Shown here one piece after another: positions 1 through 6,924 of a stretch of DNA of 9,726 nucleotides; the first letter of the stretch is position 1, and each line of letters opens with the position of its first letter. Where the stretch lies: positions 1 to 9,726 of the forward strand of contig CALJMB010000325.1 of assembly GCA_937982515.1 (NCBI GenBank), written 5' to 3'. A model generated the notes under the pieces. The model saw nothing but the letters and a program-made list of their open reading frames with translations. It had not been told where the DNA came from and searched no databases. This stretch comes from an uncultured Balneolaceae bacterium (GTDB lineage: Bacteria; Bacteroidota; Rhodothermia; Balneolales; Balneolaceae). The position numbers and the translations under genes are program-made.

Positions 1-1029
1 ATGAGAATATCATCCATCATTTTAAAAGAGCCCGGTGCTTTTATACAAACAAAAACAGAATTAGAAACGGGGTTACAACCTGACGAAGCGTTATTGAGAG
101 TCCACAGAGTAGGAATTTGTGGCACAGACCTGCACGCCTATACCGGGAAGCAGCCCTTTTTTAGTTATCCCCGTATCCTGGGGCATGAGCTCGGCGTGGA
201 AGTTGCAGAGGTTGGAGATCAGGTAGAAAATGTGTCCGTTGGCGATCGCTGCTCCGTTGAGCCCTACCGATATAATCCCACCGACCAGGCTGTGCTGATA
301 GGCAAACCTAATTGCGCCGAGCATATGTCAGTGCTTGGGGTTCATGAGGATGGAGGCATGCGGGAGTATTTCAAGTTTCCGGCGAAGTTCCTGCATCCAT
401 CACGTACAATGTCCTACGGCCAACTGGCACTGGTAGAGCCGCTGAGCATCGGCTGCCATGCGGTGAACCGGGCAAATATCACGTCTCAAGACCGCGTGCT
501 GGTTGTCGGAGCCGGACCAATCGGACTGGGAGCGCTGCAATTCGCACTGGATGCCGGCGCGGAGGTGGCCATCATGGAGATCGATGAAGAGCGGATGGCA
601 TTCTGCTGCCAATCTTTCAACTTGTCGGGAGGTATAAATCCGCTTCAGGAGAATGCCACAGAACAGCTTCGGGATCTGTTTGGTGGTCACTTGCCCTCAG
701 TGGTACTTAATGCCACCGGTAATAAGCAATCTATGGAAAGCTCCTTTGATTTTGTTGCACATGGCGGAACGTTGGTGTATATCGGCCTGATCCAGGGGAA
801 TATTACATTTCATGATCCCCATTTTCACAAAAAAGAATTAACCCTGATGGCCAGCCGAAATGCCCTGTCTGCTGACTTTGAGCAAATTATTCGTCTGGTG
901 GAAGAGGGCCGCATTAATACAGATCCCTGGATCACCCACCGCTGTAGTTTTGATAATCTGATAAAGACGTTTGACAGCTGGTTAAAGCCAGAATCGACGG
1001 TCATAAAAGCAATGGTAGAGGTTACCTGA
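1..1029 (+). CDS. Zinc-dependent medium-chain alcohol/sugar-acid dehydrogenase
   Basis: This is a 342-residue cytoplasmic NAD(P)-dependent oxidoreductase of the zinc MDR superfamily (COG1063-like). The GroES-like catalytic domain is about residues 1-150, with probable catalytic zinc ligands Cys40 (CGTD), His62-Glu63 (GHE) and Glu146 (VEP). The Rossmann fold follows, with GAGPIG at 170-175 and an acidic strand end (IMEID, 191-195) that favours NAD+ over NADP+. The C-terminal FHKKELTLMASRNA segment (275-288) resembles L-galactonate/L-gulonate 5-dehydrogenase-like members. L-fuconate is 6-deoxy-L-galactonate, so with a GH95 gene next door an L-fucose- or L-galactose-derived acid is a plausible substrate; this is inference. 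It is odd in that the structural-zinc lobe keeps only Cys105 of the usual four cysteines. The start at base 1 matches the usual family N-terminus, but upstream signals lie outside the window. It is probably co-transcribed with the next gene. Confidence 0.9.
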   Translation: MRISSIILKEPGAFIQTKTELETGLQPDEALLRVHRVGICGTDLHAYTGKQPFFSYPRILGHELGVEVAEVGDQVENVSVGDRCSVEPYRYNPTDQAVLIGKPNCAEHMSVLGVHEDGGMREYFKFPAKFLHPSRTMSYGQLALVEPLSIGCHAVNRANITSQDRVLVVGAGPIGLGALQFALDAGAEVAIMEIDEERMAFCCQSFNLSGGINPLQENATEQLRDLFGGHLPSVVLNATGNKQSMESSFDFVAHGGTLVYIGLIQGNITFHDPHFHKKELTLMASRNALSADFEQIIRLVEEGRINTDPWITHRCSFDNLIKTFDSWLKPESTVIKAMVEVT

Positions 1030-1126
1030 CACCTTAAATAATTGTAGCAGAATGAACATACAGCCACTCAAAAAGAACGGGATGTTGAAACAGAAGAAAC
1101 AGTATACAAATAAATCAGAAAAACGA

Positions 1127-3616
1127 ATGTCATCCGTTTTGATGAAATCCATTCATGTTTTTTTGTATGGCCTGGCGGCCTTGCTCCTCATGGGTGAAGC
1201 GGCCAGATGCCAAAGCAATAGTAAATTATCTTTGTGGTATGATGAACCGGCCGGCGGTGAGTGGGTACGTGCCTTACCGGTGGGGAATGGCCGGCTCGGG
1301 GCTATGGTCTATGGCAATCCCGGCCGGGAACGGATTCAATTAAATGAAAACACCGTCTGGGCGGGCAGCCCCTACCGCAACGACAGTCCTGCCGCACGCC
1401 GGGCTTTGCCGAAAGTCCGGGAGCTTATTTTTGAGGGAAAGCATGCCGAGGCCCAAGACCTGGCTGGCAAAACATTCTTCAGCGGACCCCACGGGATGCC
1501 GTATCAGCCGGTGGGCGATCTGGTGCTCTCTTTTCCGGGACATGAGGGCTACCGGGATTATTACCGCGACCTGAATCTGGAAACAGCTGTTGCAACTACC
1601 CAATATACCGTTAACGATGTAGACTATATCCGTAAAGTATTTGTCTCAGCGCCTGATCAGGTCATTGTCCTTCGGCTTACCGCTAGCCGGCCCGGTTCAA
1701 TTACGTTTGCAGCCTCGATGCAGAGCCCGCAGCAATCAACCGTCATCACCCAAAAGCGCGCGCTTATCTTAACAGGCAGGACGGGTGATCACGAAGGCGT
1801 CCCCGGGCGAGTTCGCTTTCAGTCAATCACTGATTTTGAAGTCGAAGGGGGAATGGTATCGACCACCGACTCAACTCTTCAGGTAAGAAATGCCGATGAA
1901 GTTACAATCCGTATTTCCATCGCCAGTAACTTCAAGAAGTACGATGATCTGAGTGGAGATAAGGAAGCTTTGGTAAGGAAGCATTTGTCCGCAGCGGAGG
2001 ATAAGACGTACGAAGAGCTGCTCAGAGCCCATATAGCTGACTATCAAACGTACTTTAACCGGGTTAGCCTGGATCTGGGAAGCACCGTTGCAGCCCAGAA
2101 GCCTACTGATGAGCGTATCGCTGATTTTACCCGCGGTACCGATCCGCAACTGGTAGAGTTGTATTTCCAGTTCGGGCGCTATCTGCTCATTTCCAGTTCC
2201 CGTCCGGGTACGCAGCCGGCCAACCTTCAGGGGATCTGGAATCAGCAGATGAGCCCGCCCTGGGACAGTAAGTATACGCTTAACATCAATGCGGAAATGA
2301 ACTACTGGCCGGCGCAACTGACCAATCTGCCAGAGATGCATGAACCGCTGATTCAGATGGTGAAAGAACTTTCGGAAACCGGCCGTGAGACGGCCCGCGT
2401 GATGTATGGCGCCGGTGGCTGGGTCGCCCACCATAATACCGACATCTGGCGGATTACCGGCCCCGTCGATGGTGTGTTCTGGGGTATGTGGCCGATGGGC
2501 GGGGCCTGGCTGACACACCAGTTGTGGGAGAAATATCTTTATACAGGAGACAAAGAGTATCTGCAAGAGGTGTATCCTGTATTGAAGGGAGCATCTGAGT
2601 TTTTTGTAGATTTCCTGGCAGAAGAGCCAGAGCATGGCTGGCTGGTGGTAGTTCCCAGCAATTCTCCGGAGAATGCCCCGCAAAGCCGCACGGATGTTTC
2701 TATAGCGGCGGGGGCCACAATGGATAACCAGTTGGTGTTTGGGCTTTTTACCAATACGATACAGGCAGCCGAAGTGTTGGGAGTGGATGGTGAATTCGCA
2801 AGCACGCTGAAGAGAAAAAGAGCCCAGCTTCCCCCGATGCAGATCGGCCGGTATGGACAGCTTCAGGAATGGATGGAAGACCTGGACAGCCCGGAGGACA
2901 AGCACCGGCACGTCTCCCACCTGTTCGGACTGCATCCAGCCGCACAGATTTCGCCATACCGAACGCCCCAGCTGTTTGATGCCGCCCGCACTTCCCTTGA
3001 ACACCGCGGAGATATCTCGACGGGCTGGTCGATGGGATGGAAAGTAAACCTTTGGGCGCGGCTGCTGGATGGCAATCACGCGTTAAAGCTGATTGAGGAC
3101 CAACTGGCACCGGTCGGATCGGAGCGAAACCAGGGAGGCGGGGGAACCTATCCCAACTTGTTTGATGCGCATCCGCCGTTTCAGATTGATGGCAATTTCG
3201 GATGCACCGCCGGCATCGCCGAGATGCTGATGCAGAGCCACGACGGGGCCATACACCTGCTGCCTGCTCTGCCGGATGAATGGGGCAGCGGCAGCATCAA
3301 CGGCCTGCGGGCCCGCGGAGGATTTATTATTGAATCCCTGAAGTGGGAGAATGGGGAAGTCGCTGAACTCCGGATCAAATCCACACTGGGCGGCAATGCT
3401 CGCATACGTGTTGCAAATGAGCTGGTGGGTATCAGCGGACTAACACTCAAAAAAGCGGGCGGCGCGAATCCCAATGTTTTTTATAAGCTTGCGGAAACGC
3501 CTGAGCCAATGATATCGCCCGAAGCAGAGTTGAGTTCTCCGAACGTTAGCAGTGTACACGAGTATGATTTTGGAACAGAGGAGGGAAAAACCTATACACT
3601 GGTAAGCAGAGGATGA
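1127..3616 (+). CDS. Exported GH95 alpha-L-fucosidase (or alpha-L-galactosidase)
   Basis: This enzyme should remove terminal alpha-1,2-linked L-fucose, or L-galactose, from oligosaccharides by inversion in the periplasm or at the surface. The reading frame is open from ATG 1052 (854 residues; numbering here from that ATG). The signal peptide begins late (hydrophobic core about 36-47, then ARCQ), so ATG 1127 (preceded by AAAAACGA) or 1142 is the more likely start. The GH95 order is complete: N-terminal beta domain about 59-310 opening with LWYDEPAGGEW and LPVGNGRLGA; linker; (alpha/alpha)6 barrel about 365-735; C-terminal beta domain to 852. Matches to the Bifidobacterium AfcA catalytic set are Asn411/Asn413 (NINAEMNYW), general acid Glu540 (SNSPEN) and Asp713 (FQIDGNFG). 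No break or missing active-site residue is seen. The fucose/galactose choice cannot be settled by reading. It follows the dehydrogenase closely and is probably in the same transcript. Confidence 0.93.
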   Translation: MSSVLMKSIHVFLYGLAALLLMGEAARCQSNSKLSLWYDEPAGGEWVRALPVGNGRLGAMVYGNPGRERIQLNENTVWAGSPYRNDSPAARRALPKVRELIFEGKHAEAQDLAGKTFFSGPHGMPYQPVGDLVLSFPGHEGYRDYYRDLNLETAVATTQYTVNDVDYIRKVFVSAPDQVIVLRLTASRPGSITFAASMQSPQQSTVITQKRALILTGRTGDHEGVPGRVRFQSITDFEVEGGMVSTTDSTLQVRNADEVTIRISIASNFKKYDDLSGDKEALVRKHLSAAEDKTYEELLRAHIADYQTYFNRVSLDLGSTVAAQKPTDERIADFTRGTDPQLVELYFQFGRYLLISSSRPGTQPANLQGIWNQQMSPPWDSKYTLNINAEMNYWPAQLTNLPEMHEPLIQMVKELSETGRETARVMYGAGGWVAHHNTDIWRITGPVDGVFWGMWPMGGAWLTHQLWEKYLYTGDKEYLQEVYPVLKGASEFFVDFLAEEPEHGWLVVVPSNSPENAPQSRTDVSIAAGATMDNQLVFGLFTNTIQAAEVLGVDGEFASTLKRKRAQLPPMQIGRYGQLQEWMEDLDSPEDKHRHVSHLFGLHPAAQISPYRTPQLFDAARTSLEHRGDISTGWSMGWKVNLWARLLDGNHALKLIEDQLAPVGSERNQGGGGTYPNLFDAHPPFQIDGNFGCTAGIAEMLMQSHDGAIHLLPALPDEWGSGSINGLRARGGFIIESLKWENGEVAELRIKSTLGGNARIRVANELVGISGLTLKKAGGANPNVFYKLAETPEPMISPEAELSSPNVSSVHEYDFGTEEGKTYTLVSRG

Positions 3617-3784
3617 AATCAAAACAAGATCATTAAAGTTTATGAATCAAGCTATTAGGGCGTGTGGACAATTAACGTAACGTGCGTCTTCGGGGTGTTC
3701 ATCTATTGCGGCGTGAATGTCGGCGAAGAACCGGCCTGGATTGAAGGCTGCACTCATTCAAACTAAAATAATCAGATCCCTCTC
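3617..3784. other. Intergenic spacer with a 36-codon minus-strand ORF
   Basis: This 168-bp gap separates the GH95 and CE15 genes. It has no clear promoter match or terminator. The minus strand holds an open frame at 3757-3647 (ATG to TGA, 36 codons) beginning MSAAFNPGRFF and ending in CPHALIA, with a composition that looks protein-like. I do not recognise it. It may be the tail of a decayed gene or of an insertion element, or chance. The plus strand is also open over about 3661-3767 in another frame, which weakens any coding argument. Confidence 0.3.
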
Positions 3785-5026
3785 ATGAAATGGTTCGTAA
3801 CGGTTGTTTTTTTATCAATTTGTATTAATTGCTTTGCTCAGGGAATTCCTTTTTCCTACGACGTTGAGAACAGAGGTGCAGATTGTCCGGCGCCTCCTTT
3901 GCCTTCATTCAGTGAACTTCCGGCTATCAAGGCGCTACCCGACCCATTTGCGTGGTCTGACTCCAGCCGCGGACGTATCAACAGCTATGATGACTGGCGA
4001 TGCCGGCGGGCGGAAATCGGAGTTGAAATACAACACTATGAACTTGGCAATAAGCCGGCAGCCCCAAATATACTGGATGCAAGCTTTTCCGGCAGTACAC
4101 TCTCGGTGGCCGTCGGGGTGAATGGGGATACGCTTTCACTGACAGCCCGTGTAACCCTTCCTGAAGGAGAAGGTCCTTTCCCGGCCGTAATAGGTATTGG
4201 TTTTACAGGTACCGGCAGTCTTCCTTCTGATATTTTCATCAGCCGAAGGATTGCTGCCATTCAATACGATTTTGCTCAGCTGGCACCGGCAGGATTCGGA
4301 AATATTCACCGGGGAGATGGGGGATTTTACGAACTCTATCCAAATTCTGAAGCAGGATTCTTTGCAGCCTGGGCCTGGGGTGTAAGCCGTATTATTGATG
4401 GGCTGGAGCAGACTTCCGGCCATAACATCGATGTCTCCAGGCTTGCCGTTACGGGATGTTCTTTTGCAGGTAAAATTGCTCTTTTCTCAGGGGCATTTGA
4501 TGAGCGTATAGCCCTCACTATAGCCCAGGAGCCGGGAGGGGGTGGCGATGCAGCCTGGCGGGTGACGGAAGCGCTGGAGGGCAAGAGAGAAACCCTGAGC
4601 AATGCCCAGGGCGCACCCTGGTATCGTGAGAATTTCAATCAATTTAATGAAGCTGTTACCAAACTTCCGTACGACCATCATGAGCTGATGGCCATGGTGG
4701 CTCCAAGGGCTCTTCTCATCCTGGGCAATCCCGATTATGAATGGCTGGCTGAAGAATCTGGCTATATAGCCTGCATGGCCGCCCGGGAGGTGTGGAAAGC
4801 GCTGGATGTACCCGGCCGGTTTGGCTTTTCCAAGGTCGGTGGACACGAGCACTGCCGGCTGCCCGAAAGCCAGGTGCCCGAGGTTGCGGGTTTCGTGGAG
4901 AAGTTTTTGCTTGGAAACGAGAATGCAAACACCGATATCACAAGAAGTCCGTACGATTTCAACTTATCCGATTGGATCACCTGGGAAACACCCGCACTTA
5001 CAGCCACATCAACTTATAGCCATTAA
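3785..5026 (+). CDS. Exported CE15 glucuronoyl esterase
   Basis: This alpha/beta hydrolase should cleave ester bonds of (4-O-methyl-)glucuronic acid, as in lignin-glucuronoxylan cross-links, outside the cytoplasm. It is 413 residues. The signal peptide is 1-19 (cleavage at CFA-Q/G). The N-terminal CE15 signature is present: LPDPFAW (51-57) and DDWRCRRAEI (69-78). The nucleophile is Ser226 in VTGCSFAGK, the acid is Glu249 in AQEPGGGG (the site used by fungal CE15 enzymes), and the base is a His of GGHEHC (354 or 356). LPYDHHELMAMVAPRALL (294-311) and NPDYEWL (315-321) are also family hallmarks. Cys225 and Cys357 fit the conserved disulfide joining nucleophile and histidine loops, but the fungal ACWR cysteine is replaced (AAWR, 256-259), so Cys330 may be unpaired. 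There is no Shine-Dalgarno before ATG 3785, as is common in this phylum. It could share the upstream transcript or have its own undetected promoter. Confidence 0.9.
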   Translation: MKWFVTVVFLSICINCFAQGIPFSYDVENRGADCPAPPLPSFSELPAIKALPDPFAWSDSSRGRINSYDDWRCRRAEIGVEIQHYELGNKPAAPNILDASFSGSTLSVAVGVNGDTLSLTARVTLPEGEGPFPAVIGIGFTGTGSLPSDIFISRRIAAIQYDFAQLAPAGFGNIHRGDGGFYELYPNSEAGFFAAWAWGVSRIIDGLEQTSGHNIDVSRLAVTGCSFAGKIALFSGAFDERIALTIAQEPGGGGDAAWRVTEALEGKRETLSNAQGAPWYRENFNQFNEAVTKLPYDHHELMAMVAPRALLILGNPDYEWLAEESGYIACMAAREVWKALDVPGRFGFSKVGGHEHCRLPESQVPEVAGFVEKFLLGNENANTDITRSPYDFNLSDWITWETPALTATSTYSH

Positions 5027-5053
5027 TCTCCGAGGTATATCTACTAAATTTTT

Positions 5054-5066
5054 TTGAAGGCTTCAA
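5054..5066. repeat. Perfect 13-bp palindrome TTGAAG-G-CTTCAA
   Basis: The arms TTGAAG (5054-5059) and CTTCAA (5061-5066) are exact inverted copies around one G, 28 bp after the CE15 stop. With a one-base centre it is a poor RNA hairpin and better resembles a protein-binding site. A transcription-factor operator is possible, but no regulator gene is in the window to pair it with. Confidence 0.5.
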
Positions 5067-5074
5067 TCAACATT

Positions 5075-5092
5075 AAACTATAGGTATAGTTT
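5075..5092 (+). promoter_or_regulatory. 18-bp palindrome AAACTATA-GG-TATAGTTT, operator or weak terminator
   Basis: Perfect 8-bp arms (5075-5082 and 5085-5092) flank GG, and the T-run continues to 5094. In RNA a 6-bp A/U-rich stem with a 6-nt loop followed by U could act as a weak terminator for the CE15 gene. As DNA it is a perfect dyad suited to a dimeric regulator. The low G+C of the stem makes the operator reading at least as likely. Confidence 0.4.
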
Positions 5093-5328
5093 TTCAGCTG
5101 TTATTGCTAATTCACTGTACATCTTCATATAGTGGTTCTTCTTTTTTAATGACCGCATGCGGGGATTAGATTTGGAGGCATCCCGGAGCTGACAGGAATG
5201 GATAAGCACCTGGGATACCTTGCGGCAACCCAACGGCCTGCGTAAGATGCTATCAAAAGATGGCGGAAGTTGTCGGATTAGCTTTAAGTAAAAGTGGTCC
5301 CTTACGCTTTAAAAAGGCGAACGCTTTT

Positions 5329-5336
5329 TAATTTTG
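5329..5336 (+). promoter_or_regulatory. Bacteroidota-type -7 element (TAATTTTG) for the CE1 gene
   Basis: TAATTTTG fits the Bacteroidota housekeeping -7 consensus TAnnTTTG exactly. It lies 44 bp before ATG 5381, giving a leader of about 35-40 nt that is A+T-rich, as usual in this phylum. No convincing -33 TTTG is seen at the expected distance, so the call rests on the -7 match and its position only. Confidence 0.45.
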
Positions 5337-5380
5337 TTTCGGGCAATACATAAGCAGTTAAATTAATAAAAATAAAATCT

Positions 5381-6244
5381 ATGATTAAAAAAATATTCCT
5401 ATTACTCCCCGTCTTGATGGTTAATGGCCTGTTGGGATATGCCCAGGAAATTGCCACATATGCTCCCGGGGGATTTGATTCCAGGCATCAGAACATTGAA
5501 CCGGGAACGGTTGACACGGTAATCTATTTCTCGGAGACGGTAGGTGTCGAGCGGGCTGCCATCATATACACTCCTCCCGGCTATTCCGATAACGAACAAT
5601 ACCCGGTGCTGTACCTGCTGCATGGTATAGGCGGAGATGAAACGGAATGGCTTGATAACGGTCAGCCTCATATTATACTCGATAATCTGTATGCAGAAGG
5701 TAAGCTGGAACCAATGATCGTGGTTATGCCCAACGGCCGGGCCATGAAGGATGATCGTGCCACCGGCAACATTTTTGCTTCTGATAAAATACAGGCTTTT
5801 GCAAACTTTGAGAGGGATTTACTTAACGACCTGATTCCATTTATTGAGAAAAAATACCCGATTTATAAAGATCGTGAACACCGGGCACTTGCCGGGCTAT
5901 CGATGGGCGGCGGACAATCCCTGAATTTCGGGCTGGGAAACCTCGACACGTTTGCCTGGGTAGGAGGCTTCTCTTCTGCACCAAATACTAAAGAGCCCAA
6001 ACAGTTGCTGCCTGATCCTAAACAAGCGAAGGACAAGCTAAAACTGCTCTGGATCTCCTGTGGAGATGAAGACAACCTGATCCATATTAGTAAACGTACA
6101 CATGAGTACCTGGAAGAGCACGGTGTACCGCACATATTTTACGTGGAACCGGGCGGGCACGATTTTGAGGTGTGGAAAAACGATCTCTACATGTTTTCAC
6201 AATTGCTGTTCAGGCCGGTGGACAGATCCATATTCAACAAATAA
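5381..6244 (+). CDS. Exported CE1 esterase, feruloyl/acetyl-xylan type
   Basis: This is a 287-residue single-domain esterase that probably releases ferulic acid or acetyl groups from arabinoxylan or related polysaccharide in the periplasm. The signal peptide is 1-21 (MIKKIFLLLPVLM..., cleavage at GYA-Q). The alpha/beta-hydrolase core starts with YTPPGY (63-68) and YLLHGIGGDETEW (78-90; oxyanion-hole region). The catalytic triad by comparison with the Clostridium thermocellum XynZ feruloyl esterase is Ser174 (GLSMGG), Asp231 (CGDEDNLI) and His260 (GGHDFEVWK). It lacks the N-terminal CBM48-like module carried by many Bacteroidota CE1 esterases. The start has no Shine-Dalgarno but follows an A-rich leader and a promoter-like element. 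Its last ten residues (RPVDRSIFNK) go past the usual FxxLLF ending and may come from a rearrangement with the decayed gene that directly follows. Confidence 0.9.
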   Translation: MIKKIFLLLPVLMVNGLLGYAQEIATYAPGGFDSRHQNIEPGTVDTVIYFSETVGVERAAIIYTPPGYSDNEQYPVLYLLHGIGGDETEWLDNGQPHIILDNLYAEGKLEPMIVVMPNGRAMKDDRATGNIFASDKIQAFANFERDLLNDLIPFIEKKYPIYKDREHRALAGLSMGGGQSLNFGLGNLDTFAWVGGFSSAPNTKEPKQLLPDPKQAKDKLKLLWISCGDEDNLIHISKRTHEYLEEHGVPHIFYVEPGGHDFEVWKNDLYMFSQLLFRPVDRSIFNK

Positions 6245-6605
6245 AGATGTGCCGCACGGAGACGTACGAATGGAACGCTATTATTCTGACGTCACAAACA
6301 GCTGGAGACGATTCTTTATCTATACTCCTCCCGGGTACGATGCACATACTGATAAAAAGCACCTCGTGTGGTACCTGTTGCATGGAGGGGGCGAAGATGA
6401 ACGCGATTAGGTTCGGCAAGGGAAAGCCAATCTGATTCTGAATAGCCAGAGGACGCTCTCCAGGTTTTATGAGTTAAATAGTGACTATGAACTTTACGAG
6501 CGCCCCGGCGGAGATGCCTGGCCGGTATGGAGAGATAACATTTATCGGTTTGCCCTTCGATTAGTAATAATGGGTAACGAAGATAACTACTGTACTGAAT
6601 GGTAA
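6245..6605 (+). pseudogene. Decayed second CE1 esterase (5'-truncated, TAG, internal deletion)
   Basis: Frame 3 right after the CE1 stop reads DVPHGDVRMERYYSD, then RRFFIYTPPGYD and YLLHGGGEDERD, the start of the catalytic domain of CE1 esterases that usually carry an N-terminal CBM48-like module. That module and any signal peptide are absent. The frame stops at TAG 6408-6410, where the family usually has Trp (TGG), so one G-to-A change explains it. It continues as VRQGKANLIL, then jumps to a C-terminal end, YELYERPGGDAWPVWRDNIYRF, stopping at TAA 6603-6605. The nucleophile region (GLSMGG) and about 150 residues are missing, and the His of the GGH motif has become Asp. It cannot encode a working esterase. 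It looks like the remains of a tandem paralogue of the upstream gene. Confidence 0.8.
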
Positions 6606-6652
6606 ATAACACACAAAGAGCACATATGTTAAGAAAAGTTTGAGTTCCCTAT

Positions 6653-6684
6653 GAGGCATGGCTGAGAGTATTCAGCTATGCTTT
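6653..6684 (+). repeat. Long stem-loop (13 bp, 6-nt loop)
   Basis: Bases 6653-6665 pair with 6672-6684 without a break, using three G-U pairs, around the loop GAGTAT. A smaller stem, GCTTT (6680-6684) with AAAGC (6693-6697), would compete for the same right arm. There is no U-tract of terminator type after it. It may mark the end of the decayed CE1 unit or be part of the leader of the next gene. Confidence 0.5.
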
Positions 6685-6734
6685 CTGCGAGCAAAGCTTG
6701 GGTGGAACGGATTGTTGAATTCTTCTATCTTTAA
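6666..6734 (+). pseudogene. Possible C-terminal scrap of an alpha/beta hydrolase
   Basis: The frame reads EYSAMLSASKAWVERIVEFF then YL and a TAA at 6732-6734, with a stop directly upstream at 6663. The pattern AWxRxxxFF near a C-terminus resembles the ends of dienelactone-hydrolase-like proteins. At 22 residues this is weak evidence, and it overlaps the stem-loop, so chance is possible. It is listed because the neighbouring 361 bp are clearly gene debris. Confidence 0.2.
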
Positions 6735-6924
6735 TTGTGCGGCGGGTAACAGGGTACGATACATGCAGGAATACGGTGCGGAACATAAGAAAACCGGCAT
6801 CTGATCATCTCATATGCTCAATTAATATACTCAGTTGAGCAACCACCTCATAAAGCCACACCCGCTTAATGAACAGACCCCAAATATAACAAGGCAAATA
6901 AAAGGCGATTCGGGCAGATCAACA
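6735..6924 (+). promoter_or_regulatory. Leader region of the GxGYxYP gene with inverted repeat at 6815-6841
   Basis: This stretch before ATG 6925 shows no recognisable gene. It contains TGCTCAA (6815-6821) and its exact inverse TTGAGCA (6835-6841) with a 13-nt A+T-rich spacer, a possible operator or hairpin. A one-mismatch -7-like element, TAATTGTG, lies at 6732-6739, but its spacing to TTG 6712-6714 is short, so the promoter position is unsure. The reading frame is open back to TTG 6835, but that codon sits in the right arm of the repeat and the N-terminal extension looks non-native. Confidence 0.35.

Larger units (their letters stand above)
5027..5380. other. 354-bp intergenic region between CE15 and CE1 genes
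   Basis: No intact gene is seen here. The left part holds two palindromes (5054-5066, 5075-5092) and a perfect 10-bp palindrome CCGCATGCGG at 5153-5162. The middle (about 5163-5300) is richer in G+C and looks like former coding sequence, but every frame is broken and I cannot assign a family. The right part turns A+T-rich and carries an imperfect stem (5311-5316 with 5324-5329) and a promoter-like element just before the CE1 gene. No riboswitch class could be matched. Confidence 0.6.

Noticed and set aside
947..954. TAGTTTTG match to the Bacteroidota -7 consensus inside the dehydrogenase gene
   Set aside because: It is within conserved coding sequence about 170 bp from the likely GH95 start; one such match is expected by chance at this length.
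1052..1126. N-terminal extension of GH95 from ATG 1052
   Set aside because: It would put more than 30 Lys-rich residues before the signal-peptide core; ATG 1127 or 1142 gives a normal signal peptide.
1871..3079. 402-codon minus-strand frame inside the GH95 gene
   Set aside because: It is antisense to a clearly conserved enzyme, is rich in Arg/Pro/His as shadow frames are, and has no recognisable domain.
5163..5300. Possible riboswitch or group II intron scrap before the CE1 gene
   Set aside because: No conserved riboswitch core (cobalamin, SAM, TPP) or intron domain could be matched; the stretch looks like unassigned decayed sequence.
6102..6244. Frame 3 open region overlapping the end of the CE1 gene as the start of a new gene
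   Set aside because: The overlapping part reads as a shadow of the CE1 gene; homology in this frame begins only near 6245.
6658..6672. GCTGAGA string suggestive of a TPP riboswitch
   Set aside because: The rest of the THI-box consensus is missing and no thiamine gene follows; the bases are part of a simple stem-loop.
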